A DNA stretch of 64,000 bases, from NCBI RefSeq assembly GCF_000152905.1, contig NZ_CH672418.1:158776-222775 (forward strand), read 5' to 3'. Positions 29,347 through 39,439 of this stretch are shown here, in pieces (position 1 is the stretch's first letter; every line of letters starts with the position of its first letter). The position numbers were made by a program, and so were the translations under genes. Source of the DNA: Nitrobacter sp. Nb-311A (GTDB taxonomy: Bacteria; Pseudomonadota; Alphaproteobacteria; Rhizobiales; Xanthobacteraceae). Under the pieces are notes generated by a model. The model searched no databases, was not told where the DNA came from, and saw only the letters and a list, made by a program, of their open reading frames with translations.

Positions 29347-30342
29347 TCAGCCCCAGAGCGCCGCGTTCGGCGGATAGACCGTGCTGCCGTCGTAGCGAAG
29401 ACCATTGTCACGATCGTCAGCCAGCAACAGCGGACCATCGAGGTCGACGAAACGGGCTTGCTGGGCGATCAGCATGGCGGGCGCCATCGATAGCGAAGTC
29501 GCGACCATGCATCCGATCATGATCTCGAAACGCAACGCGCGGGCCGCATCCGCCATGGCCAGCGCTTCGGTCAGGCCACCGGTTTTATCGAGCTTGATAT
29601 TGATGGCGTCGTAGCGTTCACGAAGGCCGTCGAGCGACGTCCGGTCATGGGCGCTTTCATCCGCGCAGACGGCAATGGGTCTGCGAATGCGCGCCAGCGC
29701 GTCGTCGTTGCCGGCGGGGAGGGGTTGCTCAACGAGCGTGACGCCGGCGGCCTCGCAAGCCGCGAGGTTTCGCTCCAGATTATGAGACGTCCATGATTCG
29801 TTGGCGTCGACGATCAGTTCGGATTCCGGAGCTTGTTTGCGGACTGCAGCTATCCGCTGAGGATCGCCGTCGCCGCCAAGTTTGATCTTGAGGAGGGGCC
29901 GATGCGCGGCCTTGGCGGTTGCTGCCGCCATGACCTCCGGCGAACCGAGCGAAATTGTGTAGGCGGTGGAGCGGGGGGAGGGTGCCGAACGCCCCAGTAA
30001 TTCCCAGATCCGCTGGCCGCTGCCTTTAGCCTCGAGATCGCAAAGTGCGCAGTCCAATGCGTTGCGCGCCGCACCGGCTGGCATGGCGGATGCGAGGGAT
30101 TGGCGGTTCAGGCCTGCTACGAGAGGCTTCTGCATATCGAGGATGGCAGCGAGAACCCCCTCCGGAGTTTCCCCGTAACGAGCGTATGGAACGCATTCTC
30201 CGCGTCCGGTGTGGTCACCCCGGCTGATTTCGGCGACGACTACGACCGCTTCTGCCTTGGCGCCGCGGCTGATCGTGAAACTCCCCGCGATCGGCCATCG
30301 TTCGATGCGGCACCGAAGCGTGGTTTCGTGGTTCGACAACAT
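29347..30342 (-). CDS. L-Ala-D/L-Glu (dipeptide) epimerase, enolase superfamily
   Basis: A 331-residue muconate-lactonizing subgroup enzyme. The KxK catalytic lysine motif is in LLKIKLGGDGDP, the metal ligands occur in IVDANESWT, LVEQPLP and CADESAHD, and the second catalytic lysine is in INIKLDKTGGLTEAL. These fit dipeptide epimerases that recycle murein peptides. The ATG at 30342 is chosen because homology begins there. The open frame to 30489 is not family-like. It stands alone; no murein-peptide permease or peptidase gene is adjacent. Confidence 0.9.
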   Translation of the reverse strand: MLSNHETTLRCRIERWPIAGSFTISRGAKAEAVVVVAEISRGDHTGRGECVPYARYGETPEGVLAAILDMQKPLVAGLNRQSLASAMPAGAARNALDCALCDLEAKGSGQRIWELLGRSAPSPRSTAYTISLGSPEVMAAATAKAAHRPLLKIKLGGDGDPQRIAAVRKQAPESELIVDANESWTSHNLERNLAACEAAGVTLVEQPLPAGNDDALARIRRPIAVCADESAHDRTSLDGLRERYDAINIKLDKTGGLTEALAMADAARALRFEIMIGCMVATSLSMAPAMLIAQQARFVDLDGPLLLADDRDNGLRYDGSTVYPPNAALWG

Positions 30343-30680
30343 TTCCAATTGGGAGGTCCGAATGCACCGCAAGCCGGTTACGGTTGGAAATCCACGAGCC
30401 GGAACGCCGTATTGGCGTTCCGCTTCAAGTCGAGCCTCTGCGCGGATCGAGGCTGGTTCGACGATCCCACACTGAACCCCGTTGTGCAAGGCGACCGGGG
30501 CTGGCGCTGGTCAGGCGTAGCGGAAGCCGCGCGGCTCCTTGCGTCGGCTCGCCGTCTGAAGGGACGGAGGGAGCAGGCTGCGTAGCGCAACCTTCGCGCC
30601 GGGTGTGACGGTGCTCCCTCGAGTCGAGAAGCCGTAATGTTCCGGGCGCGATCAGGGCCTTCGATCGGTATGAAGACCTA

Positions 30681-30704
30681 AAACGGAGGTTCAAGCCTCC
30701 GTTT
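30681..30704 (-). terminator. Intrinsic terminator of the giant coiled-coil gene
   Basis: Perfect 9-bp inverted repeat (AAACGGAGG and CCTCCGTTT) with a 6-nt loop, 19 bp past the stop codon at 30723. Read on the minus strand the right arm ends in TTTT. The T-run is short, so termination may be partial. Confidence 0.7.
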
Positions 30705-30722
30705 CGCACCTGGTGAGGCCCG

Positions 30723-33700
30723 CTATGCGAGCCGTCCCGCCGCATGCGCGAGCAAGGTATAGACCAGTCCGGTTTCCGATGTCAGATGGTCGCGTATCAC
30801 CAAGGGCTCCCGCTCGTCGCGCGCCACTTCGTCCAGCAGCCGTTCGAATTCGGCAATGTAGCGATCCGCCGTCTGTTTGAAGGTGCGGTCCGTACGGTAT
30901 TTGCGGGCGACCTCGTCAAAGGCCTTTTGACCGCCTGGCGTGTAGAGTCGCTTAGTGAAGGCCTTGCGTTCGCCGCGCTGATAGCGGTCCCACATCTCGC
31001 CGACAAGCTTGCGGTCCATCAGGCGACCGATATCGAGCGACAGTGAATCCAGCGGATTTACCGCCGCAGTCGGCGGCGCTGACCGTCCGCGCGAAATATC
31101 GCCGCTTCCGGTATCGGCGCGGTTCAGCAAATCCGAAAGCCAGCCGTCGGCTTCATCGTCAGCGCTTGACGGCTTAGCCAACTGGTCCGTGCGGCGAGTT
31201 GACTGAATGCCAAGGTCGGGCGCCGGCAGGTTCGATTCACTGGCCTTGTCACGCATGCGTGCCGGGGGACGTGCCGTTGCCGCGTTCCGACCGGCAGCGG
31301 CCGCCATCATCGTCTCTTCCTCGCGCTGCGAACTGGATCGCCCGCTGTTGACGACGTCGAGCCCATGGCCATGGCGTGCGACGATCCGGTTCAGTTCGGC
31401 AAGCGCTTCAATCTGATCGACGATCACTTTGCGCATCTGAGCGGTGCTCTCCGCCGCCTCCTGTGGCATCTCGAGCACGCCGCGACGAAGCTCACCGCGC
31501 GTCGCCTCCAGTTCGTTATGCATTTCGGCCGTCATCTGCTTCATGCTCTGCACCAGTGCGGCGAACCTGTCGGCAGATTGCCTGAGCATGGATTCCGCTT
31601 CCTGACTTGCCTTCTTGCAAATCTCGCTCATCGACTCTGACGTCAGGCGGCGTTCTTCCTCGGCCGCAGCACGAACGGCCTCGAACTGACGGTTGATCGC
31701 GGTTGATCCCGCGCCGGCGGTTTCGGCCACCACCCGCGCGATATCGCGAGCGCGCTCCTCGGCGGCGGCGAGCGATTCATCGAGTAAGCTCGTAAAACGC
31801 GTCAGTCGCTGGTCGAAGTCGGTCGTCCGCAAGTCGATTGTTGTCACGAGCGATTCCAGCGCCGACTTGCGCTCCTCGACGGACGAGGTCGCGCTTCGAT
31901 TGCTCTGTTCAACTCGCGCTGCAGCTTCGACCAAAACTTTTCCATGGGTCTCAAACTCGGCGGACAGCCCGCCGAGATCATCGAGAGCCTTCGAGGTTTT
32001 GGAGTTGAACGCCGTTAATTGATCCTCAAGGGTCTGCGTCGCGAGGCCGCTCTGCGAGGTAACCTCTCTCATCGTGGATACGAAGTCGGCGACGCGTGTA
32101 ACGAGCGTGCGTTCCAGCGAATTGAGATTCTCGTGCGCTCCGGTGAGAACCTCCTGAAGGAGAATGTTGCCCTCGCGCAGCCGCTCAAACAGCGCAACGG
32201 TATCCGTGCGCAGTATCTTGCTGGTCTCCTGCATCTCCGTAACGGCAGCGATGGATGCTTGCCGGGACTGATCGATGGCGGAGTGGGATGCCTCTTCGAG
32301 GTCCTTCAATGATTTGCTGATCGCGGCCGTCGCCAGTTCACCCGCGTTGGTGATTGTGCGGACCACATCGGAGCCGTTCGCCGCGATCGATTGCGAGAAC
32401 GCCTGGCCTCTGGCCTCAATCGACTTGAGGGCCTCGCCGGTAACGCGGCCGATATCGGAGTTGAGCTGATCGGCTTTGCTTCCGAGAGCTTCGATCAGGG
32501 ATCCACGTTTACTGTCGAGCGCCTGTGAGAGACGATCGGTCTGCTGTTGGACGTAGTTGACGATTTCGTCCGTCTTGCCGGTGATCATCGAGCCGAAGCC
32601 GCCGCTGGCCGCAAAGATCAAGCGTTCGGCGTCGGTCGAGGCCGACTTGACCTTGATGCTGACTTCGTTCGACGCCGAGACAAGGGCGGTCTGCGCATTT
32701 TGTGCGCTCGCCTGAATTATTTCGGTGGTATTTGCCGCGGCTGCGTGGAGGGTGCGTTCGATATCCGACGAGATCACTTTGATCTGATTGGCAGAGTCGG
32801 CTGAAGCGGTGGTGAGCGTATTCTGGGCCTCGCGTGCGCTGCCGAGAAGCGCGGCGGCGGTGTCGGCGCCTACCGTCGTCAACGTCTGTTCGATGTCGCT
32901 CGCAAGCGATCTGACCTGGCTTGCGGTATCGGCCGACGTGGCGGTGAGAGTGTTCTGGGCTTCGCGTGCGCTGTTGAGAATGGCGGCGGCGGTCTCGACG
33001 CTCACTGTCGTCAATGTCCGCTCGATGTCGCTTGCGAGCAATTTGACCTGGCTTGCGGTATCGGCCGACGTGGCGGTGAGAGTGCTCTGGGCTTCGCGGG
33101 CGCTGTTGAGAATGGCGGCGGCGGTGCCGGCGCTCACCGTCGTCAAGGTTTGTTCAACGTCGCTTGCGAGCGACTTGACCTGGCCTACGGCCTCTGCCGA
33201 GGTGGTGGTGAGGGCGCTCTGGGCCTCGCGTGCGCTGTTGAGAATGGCGGCGGCGGTATCGGCGCTTACTGCTGTCAGTGTCCGCTCGATGTCGCTTCCG
33301 AGCGATTTGACTTGGCTTGCGGCCTCGGCCGACGCGTTGACGAGCGTGGTCTGAGCCTCCCGCGCGCTCGACAGGACCGTGTCCGCGGTCGACGTGCCGA
33401 CTGTCGACAGCATGCGCTCGACGTCCGATCCGACGGTCGTGAGGGTGCGCTCAATTTCGCTCGCGAGCGATTTGACGTGACTTGCGGCATCCGATGACGC
33501 GGCGACCAGCGTGGTCTGCGCCGCGCGCGCGCCGGCGAGAACTGAATCTGCGGTGTTGGCGCCGGCGGTGGTCAGTGTCCGCTCGATGTCCGCCGACAGG
33601 GACTTGGCCTGATTTGCAGTCTCTGCGGATGAGTTGATCAGGGTCGTCTGCGCCTCGCGGGCGCTGTTGATGATGGAGCTGGCGGCTGCCGTTCCGGCGC

Positions 33701-36131
33701 TGGTCAAGGCGCGCTCGACTTCCGTTGATGTCAGTTGGAGCTGGGCGCCCACCTCGGTTGACACCGAAAGCAGGGACTGTTGAGCGGAGCGAGCGCCCGT
33801 TTGAATGGTCTCGCTTGTATTAACGACCAAGTTGGTCAGCGAGCGTTCCGCGTCCTCGACATGCGACTTGATACCGAGCGACAGCTCTTCAGCACGTGCC
33901 AACAAGGTGTCGCTGGCCTCGCGCCCGCTCGATTCGAAGCGGCCTGCCACGGCTTCGATTCGCGATCCGAGCAGGTCCTCGAACTGTGCGACGCGCGTGT
34001 CGATCGCGGTCGCGATAAAGCCCACACGCTCGTCGAGACCTTGATGGATTTCCTGGAAACGCGCTGTGATCGTATCCGCGAGGTGAGCGCTGCGGCCGTC
34101 AATGGCTTCAGTCACTCCCGAGATACGTCCCTCAAGTGCCACGACGGCCTGCGTCGCGCCTTCGGCCAGCGATGATTTGAGGTGATTGAGACGGCTCTCG
34201 ATCGAGCCGATCGCATGAGCGGCGCCATCGGAGAGCGACGAGGTGAGGGCGCCGAGCCGGCTGTCGATCGTCTCCGTGACCGATGTTGCACGGGTATCGA
34301 AGATTTCCTCCAGTGTTTTCAGGCGGCCGTGTACGGATTCGTCGAATGATTTGATTTTGGCTTCAAACGAAGCATCGAGATTGGTGACGCGCGACTGGAG
34401 CGCGGTTTCGAATCTCGCCAGATGCTGATCCAGCGCTGCCCGGATCTCCCCTCCGTTGGAGGTCAATCGTGTATCGAAGGTATCGACATAGTTCTTCATG
34501 CTCTGTGCGATATCTTCGGTGCGCTGGCCAAGGCGATCGACGATCTCGGCGCCGAAGGTCTTCACCGTGCGATCAAACTCCGAGATGTGGCGGGTGATCA
34601 GGGCGCCGAGCGTGCCGCTGTCGCGCGCGAATTTCTCTGCGAGTTCGGCGCCTTGATCTTTCACCAGTTGATCGAACGCGTTCATCTGCAGGCTGAGCGT
34701 ATCGTGCGCGGCTTCGGTTTGAGTGACGACGTTGGCCACCAGTGTATTGACCGTGACGTCGAGTGCTTCGCTCGCCTTGTCGCCGCACGACAAAATCCGG
34801 CTTGCCAGCCGGTTGCCGGCGTCATCGATCTTGTTGGCAAGGTCGCCGCCGCGAAGCTCAAGCTCCACCAGCAGGGAATCGCTGGAGTTTTTCAGAGCGT
34901 CATGGACCTGTTCGGTACGTTCCGAAATGCCTTCGACGATGGACGCCGATTTCTGCTCGAAATCGCCCGTAATCCGGTCGATCCGTTCGTTCAGCATGTC
35001 ATGGACCCGGTCGGCCAGATCGACGAATTCGTCATGGACGTGACCAGTCTTGAAATTAAGGCTGCTGGTCAGACGTTCGCTGGCGTCGAGAACGGCGCGT
35101 GCGGTCTCGGCGCTGGCTTCCTCAAGCCGGTCGAGCAAGTCGCCGCCTCGTTCGCCGAGCGCGAAAATCATGTTGTCTCCGGCATTGCTAAGCGCCGTTG
35201 TGATGTGCTCGCCGCGCTCTTCCAGCGCGCCGGTGATGCCTTTTGCGACCTCGTCGACTCGCGAGGCGATGGCATCGCTGATCAGCGCGATGTCATGGCG
35301 CAGGTCGATCTGGACACCCGAGATCGCGCTGCGGACCTGCTCGGCCTGGCCGACGAGGTTGTCCCGCTGATGGGCGATATCCTGAAGCAAGGCGCGAATC
35401 CGCACTTCGTTATCTGAATATGCGCGTTCCAGCGCGGCGACCTCGTTGGCGACCAGGGCTTCCAGTTCGCCGGCGCGGGCGATGGCGCGCTCGACGCCGT
35501 CGCCCATCGCGGCGACTTCGCGCCGGATCGCCTGTCCCACGGTCACCACCGAATCGCTGGCCAAGCCTTCCGGCTCGGAGAACCGGATCGCCACCTGGGC
35601 CATCGATTGCGCGATCATGCGCAATTCCTGGCCGCGCCACGCCATATTGGCTAAGAAGTAGAACAGCAGGACGGGGGCGAAAAACAGGGCAATCAGACCG
35701 GCGAGGGCGAGTGTGCCGCCGCTACCCTGACCGAGGGCTGCCTGCAGCGATGGAAGAAAGCTGACCGTCAGAAGGCCGGCGCCCAGAACCCAGATTCCGG
35801 CGAACAGCGTCGCCAGAGTATAGATGTTGCGGGAAGGACCGCTTTTTTGGAGCGCCTGAAGGATTTGCCCGATCGTTTCACGGTCGTCGTTGGCAGGGCG
35901 TCGCGTGAAGTGCGATCCTTCAGCGGGTTCAAGAATCGATCGATCGGGGGCCGCGCGGGTGCCGAGCCCCTCCTCGCCATAACCGGCGGGCGGAACCGGC
36001 GGGGCAATGTCGTGACGGGCCGCAGCCTCGCTTAGGTCTGCTGCCGATGCCTCGCCGATGCTCAGCGCCTCCTGGATGGCGGAGAGAGCGACCTCCGTCG
36101 GATCTTTGACCTTTTTGGGATTGTTCGCCAT
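30723..36131 (-). CDS. Giant membrane-anchored coiled-coil protein, growth-pole-ring (GPR/RgsE)-like polarity scaffold candidate
   Basis: About 1,802 residues from the ATG at 36131. The frame is open to 36263 but the extra residues look non-coding. In order: a polar N-terminus (1-103), two hydrophobic helices (about 104-127 and 141-164), then an almost uninterrupted Ala/Ser/Thr/Glu-rich helical rod to about residue 1600 with apolipoprotein-like periodicity. Nine 44-residue repeats fill about residues 765-1171. A basic/low-complexity linker and a C-terminal globular segment of about 140 residues (DIGRLMDRKLVGEMWDRYQR) follow. Agrobacterium GPR and Sinorhizobium RgsE are similarly huge, N-terminally anchored, apolipoprotein-like proteins at the growth pole; Caulobacter TipN has a similar anchor-plus-coil layout. 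Orthology is inferred from architecture only. It diverges from the Hpt gene. Confidence 0.85.
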   Translation of the reverse strand: MANNPKKVKDPTEVALSAIQEALSIGEASAADLSEAAARHDIAPPVPPAGYGEEGLGTRAAPDRSILEPAEGSHFTRRPANDDRETIGQILQALQKSGPSRNIYTLATLFAGIWVLGAGLLTVSFLPSLQAALGQGSGGTLALAGLIALFFAPVLLFYFLANMAWRGQELRMIAQSMAQVAIRFSEPEGLASDSVVTVGQAIRREVAAMGDGVERAIARAGELEALVANEVAALERAYSDNEVRIRALLQDIAHQRDNLVGQAEQVRSAISGVQIDLRHDIALISDAIASRVDEVAKGITGALEERGEHITTALSNAGDNMIFALGERGGDLLDRLEEASAETARAVLDASERLTSSLNFKTGHVHDEFVDLADRVHDMLNERIDRITGDFEQKSASIVEGISERTEQVHDALKNSSDSLLVELELRGGDLANKIDDAGNRLASRILSCGDKASEALDVTVNTLVANVVTQTEAAHDTLSLQMNAFDQLVKDQGAELAEKFARDSGTLGALITRHISEFDRTVKTFGAEIVDRLGQRTEDIAQSMKNYVDTFDTRLTSNGGEIRAALDQHLARFETALQSRVTNLDASFEAKIKSFDESVHGRLKTLEEIFDTRATSVTETIDSRLGALTSSLSDGAAHAIGSIESRLNHLKSSLAEGATQAVVALEGRISGVTEAIDGRSAHLADTITARFQEIHQGLDERVGFIATAIDTRVAQFEDLLGSRIEAVAGRFESSGREASDTLLARAEELSLGIKSHVEDAERSLTNLVVNTSETIQTGARSAQQSLLSVSTEVGAQLQLTSTEVERALTSAGTAAASSIINSAREAQTTLINSSAETANQAKSLSADIERTLTTAGANTADSVLAGARAAQTTLVAASSDAASHVKSLASEIERTLTTVGSDVERMLSTVGTSTADTVLSSAREAQTTLVNASAEAASQVKSLGSDIERTLTAVSADTAAAILNSAREAQSALTTTSAEAVGQVKSLASDVEQTLTTVSAGTAAAILNSAREAQSTLTATSADTASQVKLLASDIERTLTTVSVETAAAILNSAREAQNTLTATSADTASQVRSLASDIEQTLTTVGADTAAALLGSAREAQNTLTTASADSANQIKVISSDIERTLHAAAANTTEIIQASAQNAQTALVSASNEVSIKVKSASTDAERLIFAASGGFGSMITGKTDEIVNYVQQQTDRLSQALDSKRGSLIEALGSKADQLNSDIGRVTGEALKSIEARGQAFSQSIAANGSDVVRTITNAGELATAAISKSLKDLEEASHSAIDQSRQASIAAVTEMQETSKILRTDTVALFERLREGNILLQEVLTGAHENLNSLERTLVTRVADFVSTMREVTSQSGLATQTLEDQLTAFNSKTSKALDDLGGLSAEFETHGKVLVEAAARVEQSNRSATSSVEERKSALESLVTTIDLRTTDFDQRLTRFTSLLDESLAAAEERARDIARVVAETAGAGSTAINRQFEAVRAAAEEERRLTSESMSEICKKASQEAESMLRQSADRFAALVQSMKQMTAEMHNELEATRGELRRGVLEMPQEAAESTAQMRKVIVDQIEALAELNRIVARHGHGLDVVNSGRSSSQREEETMMAAAAGRNAATARPPARMRDKASESNLPAPDLGIQSTRRTDQLAKPSSADDEADGWLSDLLNRADTGSGDISRGRSAPPTAAVNPLDSLSLDIGRLMDRKLVGEMWDRYQRGERKAFTKRLYTPGGQKAFDEVARKYRTDRTFKQTADRYIAEFERLLDEVARDEREPLVIRDHLTSETGLVYTLLAHAAGRLA
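32619..33839 (-). repeat. Nine in-frame 132-bp tandem repeats with one 33-bp insertion
   Basis: The encoded protein contains nine consecutive 44-residue units of the form LTTVSADTAAAILNSAREAQ followed by STLTATSADTASQVKSLASD and IERT. The central units (5-7) are the most alike, and the outer ones are diverged. Between units 3 and 4 there is one extra 11-residue piece, LTTVGSDVERM. The total is 407 codons (9 x 44 + 11), which matches 1,221 bp exactly. Confidence 0.93.
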
Positions 36132-36506
36132 CTCAGTCCACGCCCTCGTGTTACGCAACCCGCAAGTCGCGTCGCCGCTGCAAGTCCGGTCGCCGACCCA
36201 AGCCCCAAGCCGGTCAGGCGCGGCAATCGCCATCGCCTGTTGTCGGTCACTTCCCCCCAACATCCTATTGGCTTGGCGTCTCGAATGAAACGGTCGTTAT
36301 TAACACAATCTTAATCATCCTTAATCATCGTTAACGGCTGGCGGCGCCATTCGCTCGAGCTGCTCGAAAGTCGGGGGTCGCAGGGGTCGAAATTGATGCC
36401 AACCCGTGTTCGTACCCGAAACGTTCCATTAACCAGTTCCGTGATTGGCTACCCCGGATTCTGCGGAAATAATCTCGCCGTCGCAGCGGATGCCGGATAG
36501 CAGCAA
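36132..36506. other. Divergent spacer between the giant coiled-coil gene and the Hpt gene
   Basis: This 375-bp spacer has no convincing gene. It carries a phased TTAA array at 36300-36334 (listed separately). The remainder is ordinary GC-rich sequence with no recognisable hairpin or repeat. Confidence 0.6.
36300..36334. promoter_or_regulatory. Phased TTAA array, possible CtrA-binding region
   Basis: TTAA occurs at 36300, 36311, 36321 and 36331, that is, once per helical turn. The first pair has exactly the CtrA full-site spacing TTAA-N7-TTAA; the next two gaps are N6. Two identical CTTAATCAT units are included. It is 169 bp from the giant-gene ATG and about 170 bp from the Hpt start, so it could serve either. 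The binding protein is inferred from the motif only. Confidence 0.5.
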
Positions 36507-36884
36507 ATGCCGCTTTCTCTTGAACAGGTCGACTGGATGGCTTCGCCGCCATTGGTTCCGGAGGATGGGCCGATCGATTTCGACCATCTCCGCCGCATGA
36601 TGCTGGGCGATAACGGTCTCGAACGGGAGGTTCTGGCGATGTTCGCTGGTCAGGCCGTCGAGTTGGCCGCCGCGCTGGCGCTGCTTCCGCCGAATGCCGC
36701 GATCCTGGCGCACAAGCTGAAGGGTTCGGCGCGGGCGATAGGCGCCATTCATGTCGCCGCGGCTGCCGCCGACCTGGAAACCGCGCTTCGCCATGGCGCC
36801 GATCCCACGGAGCCGGGGGCTGCGCTGAAGGACGCCGTCAGTCAGGCTTGTCAGGCAATTGGTGCGATCCTGCAGGGCTCCTGA
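36507..36884 (+). CDS. Hpt domain-containing phosphotransfer protein
   Basis: A 125-residue, mostly helical protein with a single Hpt domain. The phospho-accepting histidine is H69 in ILAHKLKGSARAIGA, the standard HxLKGsa motif. It lacks receiver or kinase domains, so it should relay phosphate between a hybrid kinase and a response regulator encoded elsewhere. The ATG at 36507 is kept although its ribosome-binding site is weak; ATG 36537 is an alternative. It is transcribed away from the giant coiled-coil gene, and the shared spacer holds the TTAA array. Confidence 0.88.
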   Translation: MPLSLEQVDWMASPPLVPEDGPIDFDHLRRMMLGDNGLEREVLAMFAGQAVELAAALALLPPNAAILAHKLKGSARAIGAIHVAAAAADLETALRHGADPTEPGAALKDAVSQACQAIGAILQGS

Positions 36885-36999
36885 GAACCTGCTAATCCCG
36901 AAAACGAACGCCCCTTTTTGCGCCGACCGCTGGCGCTAGCCCGATCGTTTCGTTATAGGACAGCCAAACTTCATCATTATCAATAATCTGTTCAGCAGC

Positions 37000-37329
37000 A
37001 TGGCACCTATGACCAAGATCAACTTTGTCGACCATTCCGGCGAAACCCGCACCGTTGAGGTCGAGAACGGCGCGACCGTCATGGAAGCTGCAATCCGTAA
37101 CGCCGTTCCCGGCATTGAGGCTGAATGTGGCGGCGCCTGCGCCTGCGCCACCTGTCACGTCTATATTGATGACGCATGGACCGAGAAGGTCGGCAAGCCG
37201 ACGCCGATGGAAGAGGACATGCTCGACTTCGGCTACGACGTGCGGCCGAATTCGCGATTATCCTGCCAGATCAAGGTGAGCGACGAACTCGAAGGTCTCG
37301 TGGTGACGGTGCCGGAGCGGCAGGCTTAA
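37000..37329 (+). CDS. 2Fe-2S ferredoxin, adrenodoxin/vertebrate type
   Basis: A 109-residue soluble electron carrier. Cluster cysteines follow the adrenodoxin pattern C-x5-C-x2-C plus a distal one: C43, C49, C52 and C89 (numbering from the ATG at 37000). An additional C47 lies in the loop. Such ferredoxins serve cytochrome P450s, Fe-S assembly or Rieske oxygenases. A ferredoxin-NADP reductase gene follows on the same strand about 210 bp downstream, so the two probably form a redox pair. An internal ATG at 37009 could also be the start. Confidence 0.93.
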   Translation: MAPMTKINFVDHSGETRTVEVENGATVMEAAIRNAVPGIEAECGGACACATCHVYIDDAWTEKVGKPTPMEEDMLDFGYDVRPNSRLSCQIKVSDELEGLVVTVPERQA

Positions 37330-37463
37330 GCGCGTCGCATAGCCGACTGACCCATGAAGCTACATCCGCGCGGCGGGGTGGGGTGCAGGCTGCGGCAGTT
37401 TATGGCTTTCCTCAATCCGGCCGGTTGGTTATAGCGAAGCGCGGTAGATGCGCGTTCGCGTGA

Positions 37464-38570
<1,107 letters not shown>

Positions 38571-38701
38571 GCCCGGCGGGGATGGGCGGCATCGTCTTCG
38601 GAAACGCCACCTGAGTATCAGCACCGAGCCTGACCGATGACCTGTCCGTTTCCCGATATGCTGATGAGGGATTATCTCGCGGTACCCGCATCCGGCTCGT
38701 A

Positions 38702-38732
38702 CCTTCTCCCACAAGGGGAGAAGGCTTTTTTT
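38702..38732 (+). terminator. Intrinsic terminator downstream of the ferredoxin reductase
   Basis: A 9-bp perfect stem (CCTTCTCCC and GGGAGAAGG), a 5-nt loop and a run of seven T at 38726-38732. It is about 130 bp past the reductase stop. This hairpin sequence also resembles a common Rhizobiales intergenic repeat, so it may be a repeat acting as a terminator. Confidence 0.75.
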
Positions 38733-38743
38733 CATATCAGATT

Positions 38744-38914
38744 TTATACCAAAACCCGCTGATCCATCATCACCATCAGACGCTGCGGATCGAGCAAGCG
38801 CCATTCGAGATGATCGACCACGGCGTTGTCCAGCTTGTCCATCGGCACGGTCAGGCCGCTACAGCCGGCTTCACCCTGACACGCTTTCGTTGAGCAGCTG
38901 TAGTGATGCCGTTC
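38744..38914 (-). pseudogene. Remnant of a serine site-specific recombinase (C-terminal zinc ribbon and tail)
   Basis: Translating the minus strand in the frame ending at the TAA 38744-38746 gives RHHYSCSTKACQGEAGCSG, then LTVPMDKLDNAVVDHLEWR, then LLDPQRLMVMMDQ. This matches the recombinase zinc beta-ribbon region (CST.A..G..GC.G..IPMDKLD..V..HL..RL..P.RL) of large serine recombinases. The catalytic N-terminal domain is absent, replaced by the TacT gene whose stop abuts it. Only about 55 codons remain, so it is a decayed mobile-element gene. Confidence 0.75.
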
Positions 38915-38915
38915 G

Positions 38916-39437
38916 TCATCGCGCGAGCAGCTCCTCGATTGAGCGCATCGGCAACACGAGGCGCAATGACTCCGGTAGCGGCTGGAAGCCGAAGGATTCG
39001 TAGAATGCAGCAGCGCGCTCTTTCAGCGCGTCGACGACCAGCATCGAAGAGCCGACAGTCTCGGCGCTGGCGTAAGCGCGCTGGACCGCGTCCGCGAGCA
39101 GCAACGAGCCCAGACCATCGCCTTGCCGAGTACGCGACACGGCGAGGCGGCCGATGAGTGTCGCGCTCACCAGCGGATAGCGCGGAACGTGCTTGCGTGC
39201 GGCCGCCGGAACGTCGCCCTGCGGCAGCGACGTGGCGCAAAGCGTGTAATAGCCAAGGACCGTTTCGACGGCGTCTGCCGCGACAAGGATGAAGACGCCG
39301 TTCATCCTCCGGCGCACATCCTGCCCAGCTTGGGAGCGCAGATAGCGATCGAGGCTATCGACGCCGCACGAGAACGCGTCGCGGTCATGATGTGTCGCCA
39401 GCGCCTCGACCTTCAAATCTGGACGAGGCGACGCCAC
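38916..39437 (-). CDS. GNAT-family toxin (TacT-like) of a toxin-antitoxin pair
   Basis: A 173-residue GNAT acetyltransferase resembling TacT toxins, which block translation by acetylating aminoacyl-tRNA. The acetyl-CoA loop is in LAVSRTRQGDGLGSLLLADA, preceded by the typical YYTLCATSL strand and followed by AAAFYESFGFQPLP. The ATG lies 2 bp after the stop of the DUF1778 antitoxin gene upstream, the standard order of these modules. The length is normal (160-175), so the toxin seems intact. It abuts a recombinase remnant, suggesting acquisition by transfer. Confidence 0.9.
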   Translation of the reverse strand: MASPRPDLKVEALATHHDRDAFSCGVDSLDRYLRSQAGQDVRRRMNGVFILVAADAVETVLGYYTLCATSLPQGDVPAAARKHVPRYPLVSATLIGRLAVSRTRQGDGLGSLLLADAVQRAYASAETVGSSMLVVDALKERAAAFYESFGFQPLPESLRLVLPMRSIEELLAR

Positions 39438-39439
39438 GT

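Noticed and set aside
36321-36337. TTAATCATCGTTAACGG as a second exact CtrA site
   Set aside because: The spacing between TTAA boxes here is six bases, not seven, so only the first pair in the array matches the full-site spacing.
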